Source: Malurus cyaneus samueli (Eukaryota; Chordata; Aves; Passeriformes; Maluridae). Taken from it: a DNA stretch of 64,000 bases. How positions within the stretch are numbered: the stretch's first letter is position 1; every line of letters begins with the position of its first letter. The DNA is taken from NCBI GenBank assembly GCA_009741485.1, contig CM019228.1:11050696-11114695 (forward strand). The letters are read 5' to 3'. The position numbers and the translations under genes are program-made. The notes under the pieces were generated by a model. It ran no database searches, was not told the DNA's origin, and saw nothing but the letters and a program-made list of their open reading frames with translations. This document shows positions 33,661 to 47,600 of the stretch, one piece after another.

Positions 33661-35830
33661 GCCGTTATTCCTTGGCTTTTTTGCTGTCGCTGAACATTTT
33701 TTGAGGATTTGTTGCAGGCTCCATCCTGGAACGGAGTCCGGGCGCGCTGGGCAGCTCATACATAACCTGGTATCAGCGCATGTGATACTACCGCTGTAGC
33801 ACATCCCCTGGCTTCTGCAGGATCCGGGCCAGGGAGGGATATAGGCCCTAGCTTGGCAGTTGTAAAAAGGGATACTTGTCTCTCTCCGGGAATTTTTTTC
33901 TTTTGCAAAATCAAGTAACATTAGTACTGATTTTGCTTTTAACTGTGTGCACAGCTTTAGCTCGTTGTAAGCAGAAACGTCTGCCTTGCTGGCATATTTA
34001 ATCTCAAATGTATTTCAGATGACCTATTACTCTTTAGCATTCACATTTTCACAGCATGTTTTTTCTGCTGGAATAAGGCAGAAGTGATTTTTGATTTGCT
34101 TAGGAATAAACTGGTGCATGTCTGTTCGGAGGTGAGAGGCAGCAGAGCCGAGCCGTGTGCTGGGCTGTGTGATGTGATGCACGTAGGCTGCCAGGGCACG
34201 GCTCCCCACCCTGACTCTTGCCTGCCCCGACGGCGGCAGCGCTGCTCTGCTGCATCAAATGACTCACAGGAAGGCTAAAGAGGATCAGGCCCGGAGCCCT
34301 CTCCACCCAAATATGTCGCACCCAGGAATCAGCACTGCTGCTGCTAGAAAGGTTGACCATACAGACATGTTACATGATACATACATGTTACACATGTGAA
34401 CACTCACAGCCCTGAATGATAAGCGATGGTGTTGTGTGGGAATGATTGGGTGTGACACAGGCTATAATGCTGAGAACTGGAGCACTTCCTTTTTTAGTGA
34501 TTAGCAGTCATTAAGAACAGCGACTAAGAACTGATTAAGTTTCCTCCCTTTCATATCCTCATCTCACCGGCATTGCATAGTCCCACTTACTCCTCTCACG
34601 TGCCTGCCTCCCAGGTTTGTTGTATGGAGGTAGGGTGGGAATTCTACCTGTGCAGGGAGAAAAACTTGAGAGCAGCCTCACCACTGGTGTGCTTGTTCTT
34701 TGGCCTGCCAGGCCCACAGTGGCAGCCTCTGACTGTGCTGCCACACAATGGAGAGGCATTTGCAATTTCATTCTCTTTTGCCTTCCTGACTAAGAAAGAA
34801 GCTTTCACCAAAGCAGCTTCCATTTGTTATCTCAACAAAGCATTTTTGTAGGTTGAAGTACAGGTCTGTGTTTAAAGTCTGTGGCTGCAAAGCAAAGCTG
34901 TGCTAGAGACAAAATGGGATGTTCACAATAGAATTCAGAGCAGGGTTGTGAAAGGTTTGCTCTTCCAGAAAAAAGTCACAGTACACTTAACTATAGAATT
35001 TCAGGAAACATCTCTACTCAATCTTTTATTTTACTTTGGAAGCACATGATCTTATCTGACCAAGGGCTTAAATGATGAATATTTGTATGCAAATCGTCCT
35101 TTCATAATTAATTCACCACTTCAGTCCCTAGTAATGGCTTACTGTGGCTTGCTGTGCCTCTGCCTCATTCTGAGCTGTGCTCTAATCTTCACTGTCACTA
35201 CAAATTGTTCAGTGGATGAAAAGGGGTGGGCACAACAGTGAACAGTGGTTTTTTCCACTCACTCCCTCTGCATATGCTGAGCCCTGGGAGACTCACGGCA
35301 CAAGTTTTTCTGCTAATCAGCTAGATATCCCTGTAGTGTTAGGCCTAAAGAGGATCTGGACTGCAATCCATCCCTTTTAAATAAGAGGCAATAATGTCTT
35401 TCCTCCTTTTGAAGGGAGGTCTATATGCAACATTTATAGCTACATCTATTGATTTAAATGTATCTTGAAACAAGGTTGAGATAGTTGTCTTGAAATTTGG
35501 CTCTTGAGCATGGACAAAGGCAAATAGTGTGTTCATACATGACTAAACTTTTTTTGAAAGAAATGCTTCTGTTAAGAATATTTTGAAAAGGCACCCTCTA
35601 TCTCAACTGCAGGACTTCCAAGAGTAACAAGAAAGTCTTGGTCATGAGGTTTCTTTTTTTTAAAGCGTTTTTACTTTTATTTGAGCAGCAGGCAAGATGT
35701 TCAACAGCAGTGGATAGCAGCAACTAAGGTACCAATGCCTTTTGCATTTGGCAGATACCAGTAAGGTGACAGGAACTGCAGTTCTTAAACCACGGTGAGC
35801 GTTCAGGAATAAGCTGTTACCACCCCAGGG
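33661..35830. other. Intergenic spacer between MIF and the broken MIF copy
   Basis: About 2.2 kb with no exon recognised on either strand. It contains ordinary unique-looking sequence and only short T- and A-runs. Confidence 0.5.
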
Positions 35831-35834
35831 CAAC

Positions 35835-38800
35835 TCAAGCAAAGGTGATGTTGTTTCAGCCTGCGTTGCCAGGACTGATGTCAAAGAAGCTGACGTAGAT
35901 TCTGGAAGCAAAGGCAGGCACCGTTAGCACCTGAGAGCAGAGTGCTGCAGGCTGGTGCAGGGTGCTCCTGCAACAGGACACACAGCCCCATTGTAGACTC
36001 TCCACTAGGGCTGTATACTTCTCAGGACTTGCACCCCCTTCTTCCCGCCCCTTTTAATGCCTCACCTACTTGCATTCTGGCGTTTCTAGTGTTTTTCTAC
36101 TTCATATTTTAAGAATCTGTCAGGATAATGTATTTTATTTAGTCATTTCTGGAGAAGACTGGCATACCTTCAGGAAAAGGACTAGAAAGGCTTTTATGTA
36201 AGTGGAAGCTCTTGGAATATGCCTCCACTCGTACCCCACAGGCAGAAGGGAAGTGTTGGTACATGTCACACAAATTATCAATATAAATAACATTAAGTTA
36301 TTGTGCTTGTACCTGGTCTTCTGCACATGAGATCTGTGGGTACATGCAGTGCCTGGACCTACATCATTTTAACCGAGGAATTCAGGAGCTTCTGGACATC
36401 AACAGTGCAGCTCATGCAATTACTCCTCTCTTCTTTTTAGCTGTGGAGTTGCTCAATTGACTTGGCATTTAGTCTCTTCAAACAGTACATTAATAGAGAA
36501 AAGCCAAGGACCAGCCTGGGATGAATAGTTTTAACAATCTATGGAAAGCCATGTCAGCCAAGTTGCTGTATGAGCTCACCTGTCAGATGGTATTTTCAGC
36601 TGTTTGTTCAGCAAGTCAAAGCAATTTGGAGTAGACCTTGTTCTCCTGCTCCTCCATCTTTCCACTGCTATACAGAAAGCACATAGCACGAGACTCTGTG
36701 GAGCCACCAAAGTGCATCACCTGATCAGGACAGGTCTGTATTGTTAGATACTGCTGGAAGAAGAAAAGGAGCATTATTTTTTTTGCCATATGAGGATAAG
36801 TTTTGAAAATCCAGGAAGGTATTTATGCAGTGAAAATAAGTGCATGTTTTTCATGTGCAAGGCTTTAATTTGTTAACATCTTTCTGGTCTGGATTTGCAT
36901 TCTACTCCAAGATATTCACTGCTGTGTTGAAGGCCAGTACAAAGACTCCATAGCATTTAGGCCTCCTAGTCCAGGTGCTCCAGGAACTCAGTGACCTGTA
37001 ATAGGTCACTCCAGCACCTCCTCTGAGCCACCAGGCTCTCCCTGCCTGTGTGGAAAGGTCAGGGGCGAGGGGGGTGTGCAATTGCATTGCTGCCGCATTG
37101 CGTTCCAGAGAGATTTTGCACCTCACTGGCTCCTGCTGCAGTCTCCTCTGCTGAGGTAAATGTGAACTGACACAGCTGAGGTCTAAATCAACATCCCCCT
37201 CATTAAACAAAACACAGCCTAATCCTACTTTTGTTCTTGATATCAGGAAAAATAGAAGAAAGTATCTATGTTAATATTAATGACCAGCCTGCGATTTTCC
37301 CTGCTGTTAACACACAGTGTCAGATCCACAGACTGGGGAATCTGGGGATCAGTTCCTTTGGCATTCATCTAGCTTCTATTCTCTTCTTACCCACGTTTAT
37401 TAGCAGCGCATCGTTGGAACTCGGCAGCAATTAACCCTCCTGGTAAAACAAGCTAGCCTGAGTACCAGGAGTTGTCTGGGTAATTAGTCTTGGCCATAAT
37501 TTACAGCTTGTTTGGGTGTAAGGTGCATCAGACCACAGCAGTACAGGGTAAGCCAAGGAGATCCTGCTGAGGTACCACTTGCTTGGCCCTGTTCTCCCCT
37601 GTCTGGACACCATGTGCTCTCAACTTTATGCCAAATGTAGGTACACCTATGCCTTTAACATCTACCGGGAAGGGGGTTATTATTATTGACAGAATAATCC
37701 AGATGAAGCATTAATCAACATTATTTTCTTCTTAGAGCAGTTTGAAAATACTTGAAACAGTTCTTCCAGTAGGAAAAAACCCTATCTGATTAAAAATCAG
37801 TATTTTTCCAAAATGGTACAGTTTCCTGTGAGAGGAAAGCTCTGCATTCCATCCCACCCTAATCCTTTCCTTCTTTCTGTGTTATAACTAAGAGACTCTC
37901 CCTTTCCAGTTGCCTCCTTTGTCACGAAGAGCTTGTATGTCCTCTTCAGAAAAATCTCTTTGTTATTCCCTGTATATTTCTAAGTCCCATTACATATCCC
38001 TTCCACACAGCTGCACAAACCTGTTCCAGCTGCATCCCAGTCCTGGCCTCTAGCTTTATATTCAGAAGCTGTTATGCAAGAACCACCAGCTGACACACCC
38101 CCTGCTTCCTCAAAAGCAAGCACTTGTTTGCTAGCCTGATAAAATTTTTGGCTTTTTTAAAAGAGAGATAGAACTCATCAATTTTACACAAGAATTTCAT
38201 GTGTTCAGGTGTCCCAGTGCATAGAGAAAGGTTTGCTTAGGAGCCCTCAGTCCTTTCTGTAGGCACCAAAACTTCATTATTTGATGTTTCAAAACATCAC
38301 TCCCAAAGCAAAATAAACATTTTCTGGAAATGGGCTAGTGAATATGCAGAAAGGGGAGTGCTTAACCAAGCTGCTACATAACCAATTCACTATAGTTACT
38401 GCTGTACAGCAAGTGAGGTATAGCTCATGGTGCAAAGTTTACAGCTTTGTAGAGAAACTTTCTTTCGGTTTTTCATATTCAAAAGTCTTCAGTAACCAAC
38501 TGTGACTAGATACAGTGACTAGTGACCAGTCAACAAAATATTAGTCTTATAAATCCTTATAAGACCCTTAGTACCTGTATTTCAGTACTTTACCTCAGTA
38601 GCATACTGCCATGGGTTTTGGCAGGTAGAACCCCTTCAGTTTGGTAATGAAACCCACAGACAGCTTTTACTCTGGTACTTTGTCTACAAATAGCAGGATG
38701 CCACATAGATATTTTTGCCAGATGTCCAAGCAAGCTGAATAAATAATATTTCATTTTAACTGTCACCACTAGGCTACAGGCAATTTGGTGGCAGATAAAA

Positions 38801-39274
38801 GGCACTTATTCAACAGCACTCAGCAAGGAAGTTGAGGGTGAGGTTTGCTTTTAAGTCAGCCAGATTGTTAAGAGGTATTCACAGAGATAGCTGTGCACAC
38901 GTAGCCACATTCATCCAGTGTCTTCACCTACACAGGTAACCACATTGAATACCATCCTACACAAATCTAGTTTAAATTCTTCAGTGTTTTGAGACCTCAA
39001 CAAAATTAAGTTACAGCAAACAAGTATTTGATATTCTCCCAGAGAGAAGACTGCAAATACTGGTGAGTCATTAGATAAATTGGTTTATCAAGGCTATCAC
39101 TCAGAAACAGCTCATTGCATTGGCACAGCTGACTAAAGAAGGAAAACATTTCAGCAAATGGACTTACCTGTGCTGGTTTGCCCAATGCTTTTGGTAATTG
39201 TTGGGTGGCTCCTCTTTGAAAGATTCTGGAACTTTATCGTTGCTTATATTTGTGTTAACAATGAATTTAGGCAT
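35835..39274 (-). pseudogene. Broken tandem MIF paralogue (three exons, intron positions kept)
   Basis: Three MIF-like exons with normal splice sites: 39168-39274, 36580-36750 and 35835-35901 (107, 171 and 67 bases; MIF has 108, 173 and 67). Translation begins MPKFIVNTNISNDKVPESF. A one-base deletion near 39206-39210 then shifts the frame, after which TQQLPKALGKPAQ is readable in another frame; the shifted frame meets TAA at the start of exon 2. Exon 2 is otherwise MIF-like (CPDQVMHFGGST, NKVYSKLL). A two-base deletion near 36616-36622 yields TGA in what would be the LCDL region. In exon 3 the Trp of the NxGW motif is TGA (35856-35858), before the usual NNITFA ending. The CXXC motif has become RAMC. 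Retained introns show DNA-level tandem duplication, not retrocopying. Assembly error is unlikely for three independent lesions. Confidence 0.88.
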
Positions 39275-39289
39275 CTTTGGATCACAAGC

Positions 39290-41570
39290 AGATTTCCTTT
39301 CAGCTCACCTTATTCACAGCTTTCTTTCTAACTCACTCACCAGCTGGCCCAGCCCACTGTGCTATTAAGCACCTCAGGAGCCTTTAAGTAGTCAGTGATA
39401 CCTTTGGCAGGTGCATTGAGAAGCTTTGGGAGAGGTGAGCCTGAATGTGCCCTCTGCAGACTGCTAATGCAGACAGACATTCCCTTCCATGTCCTAGAAG
39501 GGAATCTGAATTTTGCATTCTGGAAATCAAAGCATCCAAAATGACACTTCATATTTGGATACAGTCAGACCATGAAAGCAGTGAAAAAGCAAGCATTTCA
39601 GAGACTGAGTGTAGGTTGTAATGTACCTCTTTATGCAAGAATGGTAGTAATTTTAAAAAATTGGATGGATGATTCAATTGTGAGGTCTGAAATACTTTCT
39701 GTGGAACAGATCATAATAAAAAAAAACCACAGTGACACATGTTGTGCAGACCTTTCCTGAACCATGACTAAGTCATGACAAAGTTGCCTCAAAATCAGGG
39801 TCTTGATTTTCCTCTGCAGTGATCGCTGGAGTCTACACGCTCAGAGAAGGCTTGTTTTCAACTTGCTCTTTTGTTGTGCAAATAGTCCCATAACAGTCAT
39901 AACTCCTGAGAGATAGGAAATCCACAGGCTTTCTGGCATGAGTGGCTTTTATCCAGAGTGCAGGGAGGGGAGTGTGTGGCAGGACTGGTTTCAGTTCTCA
40001 CTGTTGCCTAGTAAAGCCTTTCATGAGAGAAGTGATTTAGAGGGTTCATATGGCATTTGATAGGGGGTGTTCACAGTGAGATGTGTGGGTAAAACAGATG
40101 TGTGGAAATGCTGATAGGGATAAAATAAATGGCTTGACAATCTCTCTGTGTTAAAAGTGATGGATGTCTTTATGCCCGCTAGTTTCTGAGTTAAGAGCTT
40201 TTCTACTCCATTTTCCCCAGGCAGCAGAAAAGAGGGAGAGCTTTCTATAGCTTGCACTAAATGCTTGTACTGGACAGTGTAATTGAAGCAAATACTTATA
40301 AATGTTGAAAACTCTTGTATGAACATGCTGAAGTTGATTTATTCAAGCTCAGGTTGCCTGGGCCCTGAGCAACCCGACCTGGTGGGCAGCATCCTTGCTT
40401 ATGGCAGGGGGTAGGAATAAACTATCTTTGAGGTCCCTTCCAACCCAATGCATTCTCTGTGTGGTATATGTTGATTTTAAGTCAGTTCCTTCACTGTAGC
40501 ACCCTTGCTGTAAAAAGTCAGCAAATAAGAAGTCAGAAGATTAAATTATTTTGTCAATGTTCGTTTATAGCCCATGCTTGGGGGTTGTGTTTCCTGTATG
40601 CATTCTAAAAATAATGAAAAACACAAAAAAACACAGAAATAAATTCTGGTTTACAAAAAGCCTTTTCAGGGTATGTTTCCTAAGCCAAAGTGTTAAAAAC
40701 AAACCCAACTGACACCTCCATCTGTAAGAAGAGGAACTGTAGTTTGGAATATTGATTCACTTTTTCTTCAGTGGTTAGAAGAAAGCAGGTGACATGATCC
40801 GAAGTGTTTAGTTACAAATCATACTATACTTGTTATTGGTCACTTGGAAAAACTTAGACTATTTCCAATGAACTTCACAACCTATTTTTACTGCTGGGTA
40901 CAATAATCAGTCGTTATTCCCAGCTTGCTTACATAACAAGAAAAACATTTCCAAAACAAACTCTTTCTTCTGTGAAAACATCTGATGTAATTCCCAGAAG
41001 CTGATGCACCAGGTTGGAAATCAGTTCCTTAGCAGCAGAGATGCTCTTGAGAGTGTGCTTTATTTTACAGCAGCCATTTTACTTCTTTTGCATGCAAGGA
41101 TATCTTGGTTTTGTAGGTCCTTCTCCCTGCCTAGGGCTACTAGGATGTTCTCCACTGAGATTTCTATTGCATCTCTAGGACTGCTGCACAGCAAATTTCA
41201 CTCTCAATATTTTTTTCTGTTATCATGCTGAAACCTGTTTTCCTAATTTGAGGCACTAAGTTTTAATCTGTAGCTGCTCGGGTCACCCTAAACTGTGTAT
41301 TTAGCTTTTCCTCTACGTGCCTGACTGCCAGCTTTAGGTTTCTGTATTTCCTCAGTCTCATGACTGATGGTCACTGAGCTTTCTTAATCCTTCTTTACAT
41401 TGGTTTGTCTTCTTAAATGATTTTACTTAGTCTTTTGTATTTCTGATACTCTTCTCTGAGCTGTTTGCCAGCAGACTCCTGCTTATAAGGTACTTAGTGT
41501 TACTCTAACATAATGAGTTTCATACCTATCTTAAGAAAGAAAAAATAAATGAAACAGAAGAGCTTGCAGT
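39290..41570. other. Intergenic region between the broken MIF copy and SLC2A11 copy 1
   Basis: About 2.3 kb with no exon recognised. It contains a CR1-like fragment (40349-40460). A possible ATTAAA polyadenylation signal for SLC2A11 copy 1 lies at 41576-41581, some 75 bases past its stop. Confidence 0.5.
40349..40460 (+). repeat. CR1-like LINE 3' fragment
   Basis: Reads in the sense direction of a CR1 3' end: a ctgagcaacccgacctggtg segment, then ggcagggggtaggaataa, then ctttgaggtcccttccaacc and a short tail resembling attctgtg. The order and wording match truncated avian CR1 copies. Boundaries were set by eye. Confidence 0.75.
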
Positions 41571-41653
41571 CTGTTTTTAATGTTTCCTTTTTAGTTCTGT
41601 TGCAAAATTGTTTCCTGTCTTTTCTAAGAGATGCAAATTTCTTCTCTGAACAT

Positions 41654-44600
41654 TCAGAGCTTGGTGCAGGACAGCTGTTGCTTAGGAAAGTTATTTTCAG
41701 TGACAGAGGTTTCTTTTTTCCCAAAGTTCAGCTTGTTGAATTCTGCTTTTATTTCCATGATGGACTTTCCCTTGGTCTCAGGAAGATACAGGTAGATGAA
41801 AATTGCTGATAAAGCAAGGATTCCCAAAAAGATAAGAAAGCAGTAGGGTCCAAGGTTATCCTGCAAACAGAAATGCAAGATAAAATAAGGAAAGTAATAA
41901 ACTAATTTCTATTTCCCTTCCTTTTAGTGCAAGACTTTGTCTTAGAAGTTAAAATTCAGAGGTGTGCTCAATACACAATCCAGGACAGGTATCAAACTAG
42001 GAGTTTCCTCTGGTGAGTCCAATTGCTGCTCCTCTGACAGGCCTGGGGGATTTCTGAGCAGGTTTGGTATTTGGACAGAGCTCTTAGTTTTGCATGTCAC
42101 TTCAATTTTATTTTGTTCTCTGTTAGTATTCAGAAATAAATTAGCCTGGAAGGAGGAATCCTGTTAGAGTCACTTACAACAATCACTGGAAAAATCATCC
42201 CAAGTACGAATAGTCCCATCCAGTTGATGCAGCCAACAATCAGAAAGGCTGATGGTCTGTATGACTGGCTGAAGATTTCAACCATCACAGATATGGTGGC
42301 TCCAGCTGAAAAAGCAAAGCCAAACACATACCAGGTTTATTTGTTTCCTTGCTTCTGCTGGAGTTCCTCCCAATGGCAGTGGCAGAAGATGGCAGACAGG
42401 CAGAATAGGGGGCCTGTTGGTAGGTGGCCTCTGCCAAGAGGGTGAAAGACCTCGATTCCAGAAATGGAATACAGCAGTTAATTTAGGTTTCTCTTGTATG
42501 TACTGGAATCTTTTTTGTGGTATCAGTGGATCTGTCCAGTTCCATATTGCACTGGTAACTATTACTGGTGCAGTGGTTTATAAAACTGGCTTCCATTTCA
42601 ACTCCTGTGGCCATTTCCACCTGGAGCATGTTGGTAAGCATTGGCTTAACTTGCTGAGTTAATGAAAGTGATTACAAGAACATACCTGGCAATGCCTAAA
42701 CCCCTGTTTTTAGATCAGGATTTTAGAAATTGTTTTGAAATTTCTGTCTCAAACTCTCTAGAGGACATGATACAGTTTTTACTTATTTAGATCACATCAT
42801 CAGCAATAAAATTTGAGGTGTCTGTATTGTTTTCCTGTCTCCCACTTGTATGTGTCTGCCCTTCCCTCCTTAATTTCCAGAACTTTTGCCATGGCAGTAG
42901 TCTTCCTCTGCCAGCTGTGTTGCCAACCAATAAAATACAAAATTTCCTCCCAGCATTAGCCACTGATGTACTCACATGGTCCAATTCCATAGAAGACAAC
43001 AAACAGGAAGATCAAGATAACGCTGAAGTAATGCATCCAGAAAAAACGATGCTAAAAGTGAGAAACCAGTAATATCAACCCATTAGACACATGACAGAAT
43101 AGCAGAGCTATTTTCTGCCACTGGCTCAAGATTTTGTACATGTCCTGCAAGTTAAGACCAGGAAGGTGGTGAGGAAATGGCCAGAAGGCTGCTGCCTCTT
43201 TACCTGCAATGACAGGGTCATGGTAAGCAGTGCTAGCACAGAACACATCAGAGTGTATCCAACCCATAGCAGCACCTTCCGCCCAAACCGGTCTATAAGG
43301 GTGCTCTGAAAAGCAGAAGACATGGATCAGAAATCCCAGTTCTCAAAGGAAATAATTCCTTCTCTCTTCATTTGTTCTTTCCAGAAGACTTGTCTACATA
43401 ATTGCCATAAAACTCTTAATTTCTAATTAATTTGATTAGTTTCTTCCAAACGAATTCATTATTAATTAAGTGGTGTTTATTAGTCAGTCCTAGGCTGTTA
43501 TTAGACAGTTTCCTCTCTTGCATTCTGGCATATGTCAAACTGCGCACACATACATACATCAGAACATCAGAGCATCAGAACATCAGAAAATTATTATTTT
43601 GCAGAAAAAAGTGAATTTAAAGACATACACTCACACAAATAATTTGGGAAAAAACCTTCTTTTTATCCTGCATGTGATTTTGGAGAAGCAGGAAGATATG
43701 GCTTAGGTTATGCAAAATTTCCCTGAGCTCAGTTATAAAAAAGGAAGAGCACAGTTGTTTACCACATTACATTTTTCCTTCAAACTCAAATCTGAAATGA
43801 CTTACACACAGAATAGAGGATAAGCACTCACACAACCCAACTCCCAGGGACACATATGGGATAAGGTATTCTTCAAACTTGGCTGTGTGGAATACTTCAA
43901 AAGAATAGAAGTATATCTGAAAAATGCAGAGAAAATGAACCTGTGAAATTTGTGCTGCAGTTGAGATGCAATTCTAAGCTGGTTTGGTAACATTGACTTT
44001 CAGGGATTTGTAATGCTGCCTAGTGTCGTCTCTTGTTCTGGGGATAAAGAGAGCACTCAACTGCATTGATTCCACAAAGCTGCAAGGTGGTCATGACAGT
44101 CATCAAAATATAAAGTTGCCAGCGCAAAGATCGTTCTTTTATTACTTCGAGGACACGCAAGGTTTTCGTGCTTGCCATTGCACCCTTCTCCTTCATAATG
44201 TCATCAATTTCTGCTTGGTGGTCTCCTTCCCCCCAGAGCTTCCTGATGGCTGTCAGGGAGAAAGAGGGAAGTGGATTATTCTACCAGGATATCTCCATCA
44301 GGAGTGGTTGCATTAAACCCTTTCATCTGCCTGTCCATTGGTGTAGGTGGGCAGTGCTGGTGCTGCTTCTGCCATCTGGTTACTGCAGGAGCAGTGGGCA
44401 ATTGCAAGAATTTTGTCTCTCTGCTTGTTACTATAGCACAGCTTTTTATTGTGGAGTTTACCTAACTGTAAACAAAGTAAACATTTGAATACATTTTATT
44501 TTGCAATACAAAAGAAGACAACTGCCTGAACCATTTCCTTTGAAGAAATAAAGCAGTGCTCACCTAGGTGGGAAATGTTAGACATGCTGATATACATCTT

Positions 44601-47600
44601 TGTTTCATGTCTTCATGGACTAAATGAGGCTGAGTGAGGCCCAGGTTAATACAGACATATTGTCATAGGTAGCTCAGCTGTTGTGTTTGAAACTGCCACT
44701 GCTCCATGGCACAGTGCAGGACAGCTCTGCCCTGCCTCTTGTCTTCTGCAGAGGCTGTCACTGTAACATAGCAGGTGAAGGGAAGTAAGTGAGGAAAGCA
44801 GACACTCTACCTTTCCTGCAGGCTTCCTCATTACCCTTCTGTATCAGGAGGTAGGATGGTGAGTCAGGGAAAAATGGGAGGGTAACCAGTTGAATCAATG
44901 CTGAAAGTCCACTAGATGCTAACAACCATGGCCACAAAGCTTCGCTTCCTAAAATCTCCCTGGAAAGTGTATGTGAAACAAAATTATGCTGAAATAATGG
45001 AATGAATGTTCAGGAAGTTTTTCTGAGGGATGAAGATTGCTCAGATTCCCTTCAAGGGTGCACGGGAGCTAACCCCTGAATTTTAATTTGGCAAATGTTG
45101 CAAATCAAGCTATTTTTATTTCTGACAATTTATTTTAAAGGAATGATTTGATATTTTCAAAATCTTCCTGAATTTCACTGTGACCCAATATGATGTCTAG
45201 AGAGCTAACGAGACTCATTTGACTACTGCTTGGCAGCAGGACCAAACATCTTGCTAAGACATTTTGTTTAAGTGCAATGAATTTTGAAGAGGAAATCCCC
45301 TAGTAGAAAAAGCGTGGAAATAAGAAGAAATCAGATTATGAGTAATTAATGTTCTGCCTCCTACATTTAAAACTATGTTTCCCTCAAATACTATCAAGAT
45401 TTTTCTTCTGGCATAAGCTAAGGCATGTTTTGGGGAGGATGAGAGTGTTTCTCAGTTTCACTGACTAGATTTCTAGTTTCACTGTAACCTGATAGAAAGA
45501 TTGGAGAATTTACCGTAGTCCAACAACCTGTCCTGTGAGTTTCCCCAGGGTCAGAAAAACAGCAACAGTGGAGTTGGTAAACCCACGCAACTTCTTGGGC
45601 GAAATCTCTCCTACATACTGAGGATGTATATTGAGAGAAAAACCTTAAACACAGAAGAGGATAAATGACAGTTAAAATATTTAGAAAAGCTTAACTTTCT
45701 GACTATCCTCTCTTACATTGTTTCCATTCTCTGTGGTATTTAGATTACTATTTCTTGCAAAAGAGATTATACCTTTTACTTTTATTGAGTGCCTACTATA
45801 TTTACTTTAAAAATCATTCTCCTGGGATGGCTGTAAAGACAACTTTAGGACAGCAAGTCAGAGGATTGCAAGTCTTGCAGGGCACTACATACCTGAACCA
45901 ATGCCATAGAGAAAGCGTCCAACCAGAATCATCTCGAAGGATTTGGCTGTTTTACTGAGGGCCATGAAAAGTGCAGCTACCAACATGATCAGATTGGTGA
46001 ACATTTGGCACTTTTTCCTGGGGAGGGAAAAAGGACCTTGAGAATTTAGTGTGGAATGAGAACTTTACTCTTTTGATGACTCTTGCTGTGACAGGAAGCA
46101 TGGTACAGCCTACTGTTTTGAGGAATGACTGAAATAATTTCGACTTTGGATAGTCAAAATGGTTCTTTAAAATTTTAGAATCCTTTAGATTTGAATGAAT
46201 AATTTTTTTTAGGTTGGAATTTAAACAGTTGGAACCCTCTGTCAGCATTTCCAGAGTACAAGCAGGGAAAAAAATTGAAGGACTGGCCCAGTTTGTCACC
46301 AAGATTTTTAAATGGCTATAACTGCTCATAAATTGTCAGGTTGTTCTCCAGAAATCCTCTGAGTCCATAGGTCCCATTCTAGAATGGTTCATATTAAAGA
46401 ACACTCTTGGCTAAATGGTGATCTGAGATGGCAGACAGAATTTTTTAGAGGCATATTTCATTTCAAAAGTCACTCTGTGGGAAATTGTGGGCTGATGTGT
46501 TCACCACCCTGATGTCTCAGGCTCAAAGTCTTTTGCACTCTAATGTTTTGTTGCGACACTTGTTAAACAAGAGCTCTCTTGCACACATTAAGGATTCACA
46601 GACACTGTTTAGGCTGTAATTCAGCAATTAGGCTATCACCTGTTAAATAACCCATGGGAGAAGTGAATGATCTTGTTTCCAGTCTTGGGAGACTCTCTGA
46701 GTGTGGGATGAGGCAGTGTCCCACAAGAAATTTCTTGGGGGCACTTACCTGTTAGGAAAGAACACAATTGCAGGCAGGCTAAGATGGTTTGTTGAGACCC
46801 AAATGAGGGGCCTCTGGGTCAGTGTGATGTGGAGCAGATCTTTAAGTGGGTCACACCAAGTGGATATGTTTGCCAATTTCTCTGCAAATGAAATTAGTGG
46901 TGTTACACACAAGGCACTGAGAACAGACCAGACTGGTGAGGAATCCTTCCTTCATCCAGTGGGAAAGATGGTTTGGAACTGACTTTCAGCAAAATGGATT
47001 GCCAAGAACAGAGATGTCTCAGCATTTGTTTTGGTGCTGATTATATCTTTACAGACATTTTTTTTCCTCCTATCTCCATATTTTCATTAGAGTAGATCTG
47101 AATATTTAATATAATGTTACCACCCCAAAATGTGTATTTAAATCTGGCTCTGTCAATTAAGGATATTTTCCAGGTGTTTGAGAAACTGCCCATAATGTGT
47201 TACAACACAAGACACACAGCTTATTTATTGGAGTTTGTAAAGCCTGGGAGATCTTTATGAGAGTCATAGGGGACCTTGAAGAGAATGTGATCCTAGGCCT
47301 CTACTCCCAGAGGTACTGATCCGGTGATGTGATGATGACTGCAGCCTTTACAGAGCACAGTTCCCTGGGGAGGGCAGATAAATAGGACAGAAGGCTGCTT
47401 GGAAAAAGTGGATGTACCAGGAAGCCAAATCAATTGTCTTCAACAGGGCTGCTTCAACCAAAAAGAAGGGATTTATTGGTCCACCTTGATATTTCCTTGT
47501 ACTTTCTGACTATTGAGCTGTTACAAATAGCGCTTACTTCCTGTATTTCGTAGTCAGGTAGCCACAGCAGAGGCTTCCCAGGAATCCTCCTATGCCATAA

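Noticed and set aside
35835..39274. Processed (retroposed) MIF pseudogene
   Set aside because: Both introns are present at the MIF positions with GT-AG borders and there is no poly-A tail, so it is a DNA-level tandem copy.
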